Part shown: positions 45,801 through 54,595 of the stretch, one piece after another | How positions within the stretch are numbered: the stretch's first letter is position 1 | Layout of the letters: each line of letters starts with the position of its first letter | Assembly: GCF_000281045.1 (NCBI RefSeq) | Contig: NW_008246089.1 | Location: forward strand, 353,659 to 417,658 | Reading direction: 5' to 3' | Length of the DNA stretch: 64,000 nt | Source of the DNA: Saprolegnia diclina VS20 | Taxonomy: Eukaryota > Oomycota > Saprolegniomycetes > Saprolegniales > Saprolegniaceae | Program-made: the position numbers and the translations under genes | Notes under the pieces: generated by a model | Told to the model about the DNA's origin: nothing | What the model saw: the letters and a program-made list of their open reading frames with translations, nothing else | Database searches by the model: none

Positions 45801-48133
45801 GGCGGCTCGGGCGCGAGCAAGAGAGAACCAAGGCCAAAGCAGACAAGGACGCTCGCGACATTGATGCTGACAATCGTCATGGTCCGAGGCAGCGCGCCGA
45901 TGCTGACAAGGCCGCTCGTGCAGTAGATCATTTCGTCCATGTTGACCATGTAGCACGACCGGTGGACGGACGCGGTGACGTCGATGGGCGACGCCACGTC
46001 CAAGGTCGCAATCAACAGCCACGCGAGGTGCGAGCTAAAGGGCGCGTACCGGCTCGAGCCCGCGAGCGGCTGCAAGAGGTCGTGCAGCAGATACGTGATC
46101 CACGTCGTCTCGGCCGCTAGCGCCGTCGACGCTATGGCCGAACGAGGGGCTGACACAAAGTGCAGGAGCCCGCCATCCGTATGCACGTCAACCGATGCTG
46201 TCGCGAGGCAGAGCGTGGCCACGAGACTCCGAAGACCGAGGATGCCGCGGTTGAGCCAGACCGCACTTGTGATGCGGTTGAAGAGAAACCAATGACAATG
46301 TTGGGGCCGCAAGACGGCAAAGAGACTGAGCGAGAGGCCGCCGACGAGCGCCAATGTCCCGCTGCACACGTACGCACAGAGACGCAGGTAGTTGGCCCAC
46401 GTGAGCGAGAGGGTCGTCGCGCGCGGCGATGCCAAGCACGTATACACGTGCGAGAGAAGGTTTAAGGAGCGCACGTCGCCTTGAAATGAAATGGCTTCGC
46501 GCTCGTGGAAAAGCCAGTCGTAGACCATGACCCAGCCGTGGAAGGCAATGTCCGCGTCGAGCAGTCGCAGCTCCTCGATGCGAATCGCAGACCCGTTGAT
46601 GTCACCGACAAACTGCATGAGCGAGAGGTTCAGCGCCTGCGTCGCGGCAAGGGTCGAAGCGCCGACCTCGGGCAGCGGTGGCAGCTCGTGGTACGTGGCA
46701 TTCACAAGCGACAAGGTCGCATAACACGTGGCGCGCGCATAGCTTGGCTCGAGTGCGCACGGTGCACCAACCTCTCCGCGTAGCGCGCTCCACGCAAAGA
46801 GGCCATTGAACGCATTTAGGGGCACGTTAAACGGCGTTTGACTCGAGCACGCGTCGTCAAACCCAAACGCGTTTTGTACAAACATGAGCGGCTCGCCAAA
46901 ACCGCACATGGGGTTGCCGCCGTAAAAGACAAAGGACGGATCTTCCCACTGCTGCGGCGTCGGCGCCAGTGTCATGGCGCCGATCGTCGCCATCGCCGAC
47001 GTTGCATTCGCGTGCAAGTGCTCGAGCAGCGCGACGCGCCATGTGGCAAGGTGCGTCACGAGAGATGACGGCGGTGCTATCCACTTGAGGTCAATGTTGG
47101 CGAGCGGTCCAACTTGGTCGTGCATGACCTGGAAGAGCTTGCTCAGCGGGTACCCGACGTCAAACACTTCGATTTGGGTCGAGTCAACGTCGCCAAAGTA
47201 GTTGAACGTGCCGCGAACCAGACTCTGGTTGGCGCCAATCGCGTCAAAGTCATTCGCAAGACACATGCTCATGTACGTCGACGTCCAGAGCGGCACGCGC
47301 GTCGCGGCCGCAAGAGCCTTCACCTCGAGCCACGTCGCCGTGCCCAACGCGTTCTCAATTAGAATCGACTCTTGGAGCCCGAGTTGGATGCGGTTGGTGT
47401 ACTGCAGCGTAAAGCGGAAGAGACCGTGGCTTTGCCATACGTCGACCTCGTCGTCAATCGAGAGCCACTCGTGGTTCTTCAGTTGCGCAACCCACGCCGC
47501 GCCACGTGGTGTGCGGGCAATTGGGTCGGCCACGTGCACCGCAAACCGGTTCTGGGTCACCTCGAGCCAGTCGCTCAATGGAATGTTGCGCAAGACAGCT
47601 TCGAGGACGACGGCCGCGTTTTCAAAATCGGTGCGTTCGCAGCGCGATTGCCGGGCGCGCGTGTGCGCGAGTTCCCAGCGCCGGTTCAAGTCCACCCAGC
47701 AGTACAGCGTGGCCATGGACGCCACCTTGTCCGCATCCAGACGCCGAAGACCCGTGATGGCATCGACCAAGCCCGTGAGACGCTCGTAGAGGAGCTTGCG
47801 CGGGTACGACGGCGCCGCACATGCAGTGTGTGTGTCGACGACCGCGGCCACCGGCATCATCAGTGCCACGCTTAAGGCAGTCGCATTCATCGGCAATAGC
47901 GCCAACTGCACGTTGAAGATCTCCGAGACGAGCGTCGACACGTTGAGCGCGTGAAAATTCGGCCAAAAGTAGTCGCTTGCCAGGTACGGGTCCATGACGA
48001 GGACGCAGTAGAAGCTAAGACCCACAGACGAAAGTACGTAGAGGATACCAACCGCGTCATAGTACGCGCGGTGCGCTCGTGGTGCAATCGGAATCAAATC
48101 GGCCGTCGGATGGCGGGCGGGCGCGACGCTCAT
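42848..48133 (-). CDS. Giant polytopic membrane protein built from two homologous halves, unknown function
   Basis: A single uninterrupted frame of 1761 residues, striking among intron-rich neighbours. Start MSVAPARHPTADL at 48133; about 95 codons are open upstream. Two halves repeat the same order of features. Half 1 (about residues 25-880): TM near YVLSSVGLSFYCVLV, then YLASDYFWPNF, YCWVDLNRRWELA with RQSRCERT, a large extracytosolic part, WVMVYDWLFHE with SFQGDVRSLN, and several C-terminal helices with ALAAETTWITYLLHD, SGLVSIGALPR and DRTSASMAGLFAF. Half 2 (about 900-1761): YLANDYGWANFN, YCWLDFAREWELA with RQARCFAS, WSYVFDWMAGL with SFQGDDGQVT, VLAGAETTWFVYVLND, SGVVQIGDANR, LDKTSALMAGILAL. 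No known enzyme, channel or transporter motif is visible. Similar large proteins appear lineage-expanded in Saprolegniales as far as I know, without known function. Confidence 0.85.
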   Translation of the reverse strand: MSVAPARHPTADLIPIAPRAHRAYYDAVGILYVLSSVGLSFYCVLVMDPYLASDYFWPNFHALNVSTLVSEIFNVQLALLPMNATALSVALMMPVAAVVDTHTACAAPSYPRKLLYERLTGLVDAITGLRRLDADKVASMATLYCWVDLNRRWELAHTRARQSRCERTDFENAAVVLEAVLRNIPLSDWLEVTQNRFAVHVADPIARTPRGAAWVAQLKNHEWLSIDDEVDVWQSHGLFRFTLQYTNRIQLGLQESILIENALGTATWLEVKALAAATRVPLWTSTYMSMCLANDFDAIGANQSLVRGTFNYFGDVDSTQIEVFDVGYPLSKLFQVMHDQVGPLANIDLKWIAPPSSLVTHLATWRVALLEHLHANATSAMATIGAMTLAPTPQQWEDPSFVFYGGNPMCGFGEPLMFVQNAFGFDDACSSQTPFNVPLNAFNGLFAWSALRGEVGAPCALEPSYARATCYATLSLVNATYHELPPLPEVGASTLAATQALNLSLMQFVGDINGSAIRIEELRLLDADIAFHGWVMVYDWLFHEREAISFQGDVRSLNLLSHVYTCLASPRATTLSLTWANYLRLCAYVCSGTLALVGGLSLSLFAVLRPQHCHWFLFNRITSAVWLNRGILGLRSLVATLCLATASVDVHTDGGLLHFVSAPRSAIASTALAAETTWITYLLHDLLQPLAGSSRYAPFSSHLAWLLIATLDVASPIDVTASVHRSCYMVNMDEMIYCTSGLVSIGALPRTMTIVSINVASVLVCFGLGSLLLAPEPPPTIGVPNLLLPPALLAFAPPNTLRCPTGGLSLDRTSASMAGLFAFETSAHRWLFDIKLWLLFENGGFALQPSQSAVVLPDACFRHARRASLQRQASVLGLHRRQHPRLSNVVLALGFVYLVLSLAGNVLYLDVATTYLANDYGWANFNSSGTRTFLANLFNQQLLVTTSGNLELDAASSGDLDRVYNESVSSIVWSETLARRELYRRDVPLVSIVQGLRDMSPCNMPWMFTQYCWLDFAREWELASTSKRQARCFASQTSNGAAYLEAPLRNLNNWAVFYDCWGESFAFGIANDLASTSRGQAWLLRTTANTDSIADEVAFWRASQIEYFSLQWQNFKTVGLLDSLSIVTALGWTFPLSLSASMGSMHLTQQTSRKMYWGFASDLWAVGCNATAVVGGSLLASSARFAFANRTSESLLVSNHTLPTPLTMGLGLLQATLGPFNAIDMEYVEVPARLRAIYGALSSLVTELVMSNLTLQAAYWALPVAPSMSGVPLALLASPNVTTHGGNLLCGDDQPTYTLSYGLDCFFGVQNMCHASFFDSLKPSPRQLLFATLAYTQVFPTQSFQLVCDLDMYKRSVCADNYHTIQTFLRETGIDAQLGPHLLAAVADIRSLHIRIVQYLRFQPMAPLQLYQQPLLPLNDDPGWHFYGWSYVFDWMAGLRDVVSFQGDDGQVTTISSRSSPLTMAPVPGEIPETLSFLFQWCVRYITMVFIALAALLVVSGIHERGHIEGLNLLELNRIVGHVWVGRFFLVIRSITAFWLLNTSTLQLVQVGSGTRFVSPPLPWYKTVLAGAETTWFVYVLNDMWSCVTLQYTTAYAYKSALVAWAVAAIWNTLSPQAHVATLARRCRYIDMDLQLTCESGVVQIGDANRLAIGFLIGLSSVVLCYGLERLWSPHLPPREVPTTLLNASSYYMLDFSDWVVHDEFYLDKTSALMAGILALERNGHLHILDVKSWRYFHVRLSAASSGKHERIRRAIPLSRL

Positions 48134-49629
48134 GCTCGGTGCCGCGGCAGTTGCAGCGTGGTAACCGCGCCGGTTACGTCCTGTCCCGAGCCGCATCCTG
48201 TCCCTCGCGCTGTGCGATGTGCACGCCTCCCACTTGACCTCCTCGTGTCCGCAGTGCCGCATCTGTAGGTGCCGCTCTAGCGTGTGGCCTGGGTGCAAAG
48301 AGACAGCGTTCGCCAACAGTGTCAGTGGTGCGCCACTTCCCACGTTCACAGGCGGACGAACCACGGTTGCCAGCGGGACGTGCTTGGTCCGCCACATCGT
48401 CCGCGTGATGGCCTCCAACGGCGTCGCCAGGAGCTCTCACCTGCATTTTGATTCCAAAGGCAAGCGACTTTGAATTGCTCGACGGTCGCGAATGAGTCGA
48501 ACGGTGAAACCCACGCGTGAAGGTTTCCACCTGGTTTTCACTGCGTTTTGGAAACGACACCAATTTTTACGCTGGGATCGTCGCCGGGCTTCTTTTCTCT
48601 GGAAATTGGAATGCACTCGATTGAATCTAGAAGGCAGCAGGAAAAACGAGTGGCCGTCGCGCGGGTTGTCGCGACCGCAATGGCTTCAACTCGTGCCTCC
48701 AGTGTGTATTTTATTAAAGATCGGCTTGAAATTATTTTAAAAAATGGCGAGCGTCGCGCACGACAAGATCGTGGGTTTTTGCCTCCTGACTTGATGTTTG
48801 TATACGTCGTCGCGTTACGCGCGCGCCGAGAGTCTGCGAGGAATGCGGAAATCCCAATTGAATCCCAACAAGAAATAAAGAAAAGCGAGCCGAAGCCGCC
48901 GCTTTCTTTGGGCCACGATGACACCGACGACGCAAAGCGAAGCGCCGACCTCATAGCCCGACGTCGCACCCTAGCTCGCCTTGAAACGACGATATAAATA
49001 CATGGTACGCTCGCAGAAAGGACTCTGGGCCCCAGTTCGTGGTCGTCGGAGAAGCACACAACCGACGACTCGGGGCTAATTTAAATGCCACCCAGGTGAG
49101 TCACACCCCCAAGTGACGCCCACCCTGGTGGGGCGTCCCAATTATAGAATCCTCGGACATGACTTTTGTGCATACAAATGCCAAGTTGACTTAAAGCGCC
49201 GGCTTTAAATGATCTGATACACTTAAGGTTTGTATACCCATCGCTTGCGTTTTCATTGGTCCCCACATTTTCGTGGCGGTCAGGGTGGTGGTTTCACGTG
49301 AACGGGATCCTCGGAGACTATAATTTGACTTGGTGTTTGTATGCGAAAACACAATCACTCTGGTTCGGATTTGCGAGCCAACTCTGGTGCCAACTCGACT
49401 CACTTGCCATTTGGCTGCCTAACGCTCAAGAAAGCTCTTTCGTCGCCGCCGCTCACCCGCGCCGTCGCCGCAAGACCTTGACTGTTCAGCTCGTTGGACC
49501 CGCCCAAGATCTTACCAGCGTCGCCACCGACCACGCTCCCAGGGACCAGCACGTCCCTACGCTTAGTGTTTGATTTCAACGTTGAACCTGAGTGGTTCCC
49601 GTGCCGATAGCATCGCTTGATACAATACC
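48134..49629. other. Long non-coding stretch with inverted repeats
   Basis: About 1.5 kb between divergent genes. Open frames exist on both strands (for example around 48550-49050) but none shows a family motif. It includes an AT-rich block near 48700-48760, a TATA-like sequence at about 48993 and two imperfect inverted repeats between 49090 and 49350. Either regulatory DNA of the ODC gene or a decayed mobile element. Confidence 0.4.
49164..49349. repeat. Imperfect inverted repeat (arms 49164-49193 and 49321-49349)
   Basis: The left arm (TTTTGTGCATACAAATGCCA and on to 49193) is matched by the reverse complement of the right arm (TTTTCGCATACAAACACCAA and on) at roughly four of five positions. 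The arms are about 127 bases apart. Upstream, CCACCCAGG (about 49086) and CCCTGGTGG (about 49112) form a smaller hairpin. Size and form are compatible with a decayed MITE or a structured leader. Confidence 0.5.
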
Positions 49630-51099
49630 ATGCTGCGCACGTCTCTGCCTTTTGCCCGCCTCCCGGCTTTGGTGACGCGGGCCGCCTTCAAGTTCAAGAC
49701 CGGACAGCGCGCCGGCATTGCCACACACGCCACCGCACGGTCCGCCCGTGCTGGGGTGGCCGTACACGGCAGTCTCAAGACTCAACAACAACGTGGCCTC
49801 GCCTCGATGGCGCTCGCGGCCGCCGAGGAGCCCGAGCACATGGTGTGCGCGTCGACGGCCGCGGCCAAGGACGCAATCCTGCACCGCATGTGGAACCACA
49901 TCCAGTCGACGGGCGAAGAGAACGCGTTCTACGTCGTCGACACGGCCGCGATCGAAGACCGGTACAACCTCTGGATGACGCATTTGCCGTATGTCAAGCC
50001 GTACTATGCGGTCAAGTGCAACCCGGACCAGCGCATCCTCTCGACGCTCGCGCGTCTCGGCACGGGCTTTGACTGCGCGAGCATGGCCGAGGTCAACGAC
50101 GTGCTCTGCGCCGGCGTCGACGCCAGCAACATCATTTACGCCAACCCGTGCAAGCAGCCGTCGCACATCTCGTTCGCGGCCACCACCGGTGTCAACGTCA
50201 TGACGTTCGATGGCTGCGACGAGCTCACCAAGATGAAGAAGCTTCACCCAGACGCCCAGGTGGTCCTGCGCCTCTTTGTCGACGACTCGCACTCGCAGTG
50301 CCCGCTCGGTACCAAGTTTGGCGCGGTCCTCAACGACGTGCCTGCGATTCTGCGCCACGCCAAGGCCATTGGCTCCAACGTCGTCGGCGTCTCGTTCCAT
50401 GTTGGCAGCGGCTGCTTCAACGTCTCGGCCTACTCGGACGCAGTCCTCCGCGCGCGCAAGGCGTTCGACATTGGTGCAAGCCTCGGCTTCAACTTTGAGC
50501 TGCTCGACATTGGCGGTGGGTTTCCCGGTGACGAGACCGCGCCGGTCGCGTTCGAGGACATTGGCCGTGAGCTCAACAAGTCGCTGAGCGAGCACTTTCC
50601 GGTCTCGTCCGGCGTCCGCATCATCTCGGAGCCTGGTCGTTTCTTTGCGGCCGCAAGCCACACGCTCGCGGTCAACGTGATTGCGCGCAAGCTCGCACCC
50701 AACTCGCTCGCGGCGCTGACGCCGTCAGGCTCGTCGCCGCTCAAGGCGTCGCAGGGCAAGCGCGGCCTCCACGGCAGCGTCGACCCGTACTACATGTACT
50801 TCGTCAACGACGGCCTCTACGGGTCGTTCAACTGCCTCTTGTACGACCATGCGGTCGTGCATCCCAAGGCGCTCACGACCGTCGACGACAGCGCGGCGTT
50901 CACCTCGAGCATTTGGGGCCCGACATGCGACGGCCTCGACTGCATCGCCAAGGACATCAAGATGCCGGTGATGGACATTGGGGACTGGATGTACTTTGCC
51001 AACATGGGCGCGTACACGTCGGCCGCCGGCTCGCACTTTAACGGCTTTGTGCCGCCCCAGAAAGTCTACTTTGACTCGACCACCACCGACGACGAGTAG
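49630..51099 (+). CDS. Ornithine decarboxylase with N-terminal presequence-like extension
   Basis: Single exon, 489 residues. The fold-III PLP decarboxylase core begins at about residue 90. Key residues: PLP lysine in YYAVKCNP, GFDCAS, FHVGSG, the phosphate-binding GGGFPG, EPGRFF, and the active-site Cys near GPTCDGLDCI; YGSFNC and YFANMGAYT are also typical. The enzyme makes putrescine from ornithine, the entry to polyamines. It could be an arginine/diaminopimelate relative, but CDGLD and the spacing support ODC. The first ~60 residues (MLRTSLPFARLPALVTRAAF and on) are rich in Arg, Ala and Ser without acidic residues, like a mitochondrial presequence; an in-frame ATG at codon 60 (MALAAAEEPEHMV) could start a cytosolic form. 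Confidence 0.92.
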   Translation: MLRTSLPFARLPALVTRAAFKFKTGQRAGIATHATARSARAGVAVHGSLKTQQQRGLASMALAAAEEPEHMVCASTAAAKDAILHRMWNHIQSTGEENAFYVVDTAAIEDRYNLWMTHLPYVKPYYAVKCNPDQRILSTLARLGTGFDCASMAEVNDVLCAGVDASNIIYANPCKQPSHISFAATTGVNVMTFDGCDELTKMKKLHPDAQVVLRLFVDDSHSQCPLGTKFGAVLNDVPAILRHAKAIGSNVVGVSFHVGSGCFNVSAYSDAVLRARKAFDIGASLGFNFELLDIGGGFPGDETAPVAFEDIGRELNKSLSEHFPVSSGVRIISEPGRFFAAASHTLAVNVIARKLAPNSLAALTPSGSSPLKASQGKRGLHGSVDPYYMYFVNDGLYGSFNCLLYDHAVVHPKALTTVDDSAAFTSSIWGPTCDGLDCIAKDIKMPVMDIGDWMYFANMGAYTSAAGSHFNGFVPPQKVYFDSTTTDDE

Positions 51100-51457
51100 T
51101 TTGCCACGTCATCGATAAGACTCCTGCGCACGCAGTGAGCTGCATTCTACATACGAATAACCCAACATCAGATAATGTTTTACAATGAACAAGTTGTCAT
51201 ACGAGGCGGAGCTTGATACACCACGCGGGGTCGATCCAGAAGAGGGCAAACGAATTAGGGTTGGGGCAACCGAAGTAGGGTTGTGGGTTGCGGCCACATG
51301 GTGCCACCAGGTCGCCATGCTTTTGAGTTCATGGTAATGCTGAAGTCCTCGGTACATGGACCAGATAGTGGCGACAAGGATGCTTCAAGATGTACACATT
51401 GTCATCAGAAAGTACACAACGACGTTCAATCGACAGAAACGTGTTGATGCCACGAGG
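51100..51457. other. Convergent intergenic region
   Basis: About 360 bases between the 3' ends of the ODC gene (plus) and the LEA-2-like gene (minus). Only 3' sequences expected; no gene recognised. Confidence 0.4.
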
Positions 51458-52930
51458 TTAGGCATACGGCAGCGCCTTGTGGCGCGTTTCGTTGCTGGGT
51501 GTGTAGTACTCGGTGCACTTGCAGAGGTCGCGCGGGTACTTGGCGCCAACGAGAAACTCGATCGATGGCACAGCCGTCTCAATCTCGTATAGCTAGAAGG
51601 AGAGCGATCAACGTGGCCATCGTTACAGCGTCGTACCGTGTACGTGCCCCACTTGATCGAGCCCGAGATGGTCGTGTTGATTTGGAAGACGAGCGTGCCG
51701 GCCCGAAAGTCTGCCAGGAGCCCGTACGCCTCCGAGTAGCCCGGCTCGATGCGCACGTCGGCCATCATCTACCACGCTATGTTAGCAACAGCAGAGAGAT
51801 AGAGAGAGCGAGAGGCGCCTACGTCGGTGACGGCCCCGGCCTCGGCGGTCCAGTTGCGGATGGTCCACGTGCCGACTTTGACGCCTCGGTGATGAATGTC
51901 GGCGTCGCCGGCCTTGAGGAAGAAGCCAAATCGGTTCTCGTTCGAGACACTGGTCAAGATCTACATGTGTAGTACGTTTAGGACTTAAACGCAAGAAGGA
52001 CCACTTGTACCTGGTAGTTGATCTTGGGATGTACGCTCACAAGGCTCTGAAAGATCGACGCCCAGTCAAACTAGCACGCGTGGCACCGAGCGTCATGTAG
52101 GTGAAAGGGAGTACCTGCTGGTTGCAGATTTGGTACTCTGGGATGCGCGGGTAGTACATGAGCGAGAATGTCTACGCCAACGACACATGTAGCACGTGCG
52201 AGAGGACGGCGACCATGATGGAGCGTACCGTGAGCACGGCGAAGAGCGCGAGCCAGATCATGGAGTAGCCGCAGGAACGGAGACTACAAGCCATGGAATT
52301 GCGTCCTGCTTCTCCTAGAGTTGGAATAACCTCGAGCTGCTGCCGGACGGGCGCGCCGTCCGCGACTCTTCGAGGCTCTCGTCGACTTGAAACTCATCGT
52401 CGTCGATTTGGCTCAAGAGAGCTTGTTGTGACGCATCTTCGGAGATGACCTCGAGCTTGTAGCGCTTCTTCCTACGTAGCATGCTCCGAGCCATGCAAGT
52501 ACCACGCAAGCGAACGTACTTTTCGGGCTTGGGGCGCTTCCGGCAGCACTTGCACAGCATCGTGGTCAGAATCGAGCATCCGCACAAACAGGCCATGATG
52601 GTCGCCACGAGGCAGAGCACGGCGAGTACGACCGCCGGCGGGGGCCCATACCCGATGGCCTGCGGCTCCTTGCGAACGCAGTCTAGTACGCGGGGCCGTG
52701 AGCGAAATCCTTCTGGCGGCCGTACCTTCGATGTGGTGACAGGCCGACATGCCCGTGATGCAGCCGCTCGGCGACCCGATCACATGGCACTGCAGGTCTT
52801 TCTCGCAGAAGTGGCAGGTCATGCTCGCCGCAATGCACTGGTCGCACGTCGTGTACGCGGCGCAGGGCTCCGTCCAGGACGCGTTGACCGCGCTCATCGG
52901 GAGGCCGGTGACCAAGCCGCTTTCCGCCAT
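51458..52930 (-). CDS. Cys-rich ectodomain-TM-TM-LEA-2-like protein
   Basis: Eight exons join in frame to 377 residues: 52930-52726, 52682-52331, 52283-52229, 52171-52115, 52070-52011, 51960-51823, 51768-51637, 51592-51458. The N-terminal part has a PSI-like cysteine pattern (CAAYTTCDQCIAASMTCHFC, then CHVIGSPSGC). A first TM follows (VVLAVLCLVATIMACLCGC) and a basic then acidic cytosolic segment (KCCRKRPKPEKY, SQIDDDEFQVDE). The exon-2/3 junction (GTTATT...TTGTAG, 47 nt) links this to a second TM (SMIWLALFAVLT) and a beta-rich domain resembling LEA-2/NDR1-HIN1 proteins (RFGFFLKAGDADIHHRGVKV, GLLADFRAGTLVFQINTTIS). Without that junction it would be two genes; the phase agreement supports one. 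Function unknown; membrane-surface stress or lipid-transfer roles are family guesses. Confidence 0.65.
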
Positions 52931-53610
52931 GCCCAAGTTGTATCTTTGACTAACCGGCTGCGGTGCGGACGCGACTAAGTGCGACCAGCTGCTACGAAGA
53001 ACAGTCGACACACATCATAATTGTATTGGGCTCGTTCAAGTGCGCACCCACAGGATAGCGCACATACTTGGCCTCACTTATCCGGATGCAACCGGCAAGA
53101 TTCGCATCTCAGAAAGGGGCAAGACGCCACAGTCGCAGGTCAGCATCACGGGTCCAGCGCCGATGACCGCCAGGAACCTCGGTGGCACGCTCCATACCCA
53201 TGCATCCATACTACTAGTGTTAGTACATTGAACTCGTGCTGCTTGCGGGCTTTATCGTTTGAGAATCATAAAAACAGTGAACCAGTCTCCTCGAAGGTTC
53301 GAGCTGATCCAGTTAGCCAGGAGTGTACGGTATCCTGGAAGCAGCATCTCTCGCATGCATGTGCCCGTTGAGTTGCGCTCCATTCACGTCCAAGGTGGAG
53401 ATCAACACCCTCGGCATTGCAACATCTTATACAACGGTCAATAAGAGATGTCTTATTGATCTTATGGGCACCTGCCTTCCCAAACAAGCTTGCGAGGATT
53501 TGCAAGGATCGTCGAGCTCTTCGTGTCGCACTCTGCCCTTGCAGCAATGACGTAGCTCCCGAATAGAAACGCAGCATCGTCATCGCGATTAGGGTCTATT
53601 GTGTTCTGGC
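52931..53610. other. Intergenic region
   Basis: About 680 bases holding the promoter of the LEA-2-like fusion gene and the 3' region of the DUF1348 gene. No coding pattern recognised; moderately AT-rich between 53230 and 53480. Confidence 0.4.
53079..53087. promoter_or_regulatory. TATCCGGAT element upstream of LEA-2-like gene
   Basis: TATCCGGAT about 150 bases upstream of the start codon at 52930 (minus strand). Confidence 0.35.
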
Positions 53611-54156
53611 CTAATCACGGAAAAGACGGTCGGCTTCGTCGATCGGGATGTCGTTGCCACTCATGTCGCGGTGTTGCATGTGGCCCAAGTCGTCAAACTG
53701 CCAGAGCTCGTTGCCGTGGCAGCGAAACCACTGTCCGTCCGCGATGCGCTGAAACTCGTACGTAAACCGGACGGCAATACGGTTCTTGTCGTGGCACCAG
53801 AGATGCTTCACAAGCTTGTAGTTGGTCTCGAGCGCCCACTTGTCTTGCAAGAAGGCAACGACGGCGTCCCGTCCGACAAATATGGTATCGCGGTTGCGCC
53901 AGACCGTGTCGGGCGTGTACGCAAGGGCCACCTTGTTGGCATCGCGAGAGTTCCATCCGTTCTCAGCGGCCTTGACTTTGGCAAGCGCCGACGCCTCCGT
54001 GAACGGCGGTAGCGGGCCGCGGGCCTCGGCCGCGTGGGCGGCAAAGCCTTGTAACGCGCCCTTGGCCGTCTCGGCAGTGTACAACGTCGACTTTTTCCCG
54101 GCCGATGACAAGGCGTTGAGGCTTTGGAGCACCTTGAAGCGGCCTTGACTCGCCAT
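53611..54156 (-). CDS. DUF1348 / NTF2-like (SnoaL-fold) protein
   Basis: Single exon, 181 residues from MASQGRFKVLQSL (14 more codons are open upstream). The C-terminal ~140 residues match the DUF1348 pattern: PPFTEASALAKVKAAENGWN, YTPDTVWRNRD, FVGRDAVVAFLQDKWA, YKLVKHLWCHDKNRIAVRF, WFRCHGNELWQFDD and RDMSGNDIPIDEADRLF. DUF1348 proteins are small cone-shaped NTF2-fold proteins, common in bacteria and fungi, with no firmly established reaction. The bacterial members lack the first ~40 residues seen here, which are Ala/Ser/Lys-rich and could be a targeting sequence. Compatible with transfer from bacteria, but composition is like that of neighbours. Confidence 0.88.
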   Translation of the reverse strand: MASQGRFKVLQSLNALSSAGKKSTLYTAETAKGALQGFAAHAAEARGPLPPFTEASALAKVKAAENGWNSRDANKVALAYTPDTVWRNRDTIFVGRDAVVAFLQDKWALETNYKLVKHLWCHDKNRIAVRFTYEFQRIADGQWFRCHGNELWQFDDLGHMQHRDMSGNDIPIDEADRLFRD

Positions 54157-54595
54157 GGTGATGTCAACGGCAAACGGCAACTGGCGATCTTCCAGCAAGA
54201 AAGGCTGCGGTGTGGCGGCGTTTGATTGGCCAAATACATGTGGCGTCGATGGATGCGATTGGCGAAACGAGACATCGAGGGCGAGTGTTTTCAGCGCGGT
54301 TCCGCGGCCGCCTTAGCCGATTTCGTACGCCGTCGGCCGACGTCGCTTGGTCAAGTCGGACGAACGCGATGACAAGGTGGGCATATCGTTCGAGCTGCCA
54401 GCACGGTAGAGTGTCGACACCGACGTCAGCGTCCGGCGACCTCGGATTGGCTGTAGTGCTGAACCGTGCACTTGACAGTATACAAAACGCAAGTGTAAAA
54501 ATGGCGCCGTTTTAAAAAAGGCGGGGTATTCCAGCCAATCGGCGTGTAGCGGGTGACGGCCGCACGCTCGAAGTTCGCACTTTCGCAGGTACAAC
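54157..54595. other. Intergenic region between divergent genes
   Basis: About 440 bases; promoters of the DUF1348 gene (minus) and the following plus-strand gene. A short AT-rich part at 54470-54530. Nothing else seen. Confidence 0.35.

Noticed and set aside
44696-46120. Open plus-strand frame of 474 codons
   Set aside because: Lies antisense inside the giant membrane protein gene; product is Arg/Glu/His-rich low-complexity typical of the complement of GC-rich coding DNA.
48550-49059. Gene or retroelement LTR in 48.5-49.1 kb
   Set aside because: No direct terminal repeats, primer-binding site or reverse transcriptase signal found; open frames lack motifs.
49576-50661. Open minus-strand frame of 361 codons
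   Set aside because: Antisense of the ODC gene, which has all catalytic residues on the plus strand.
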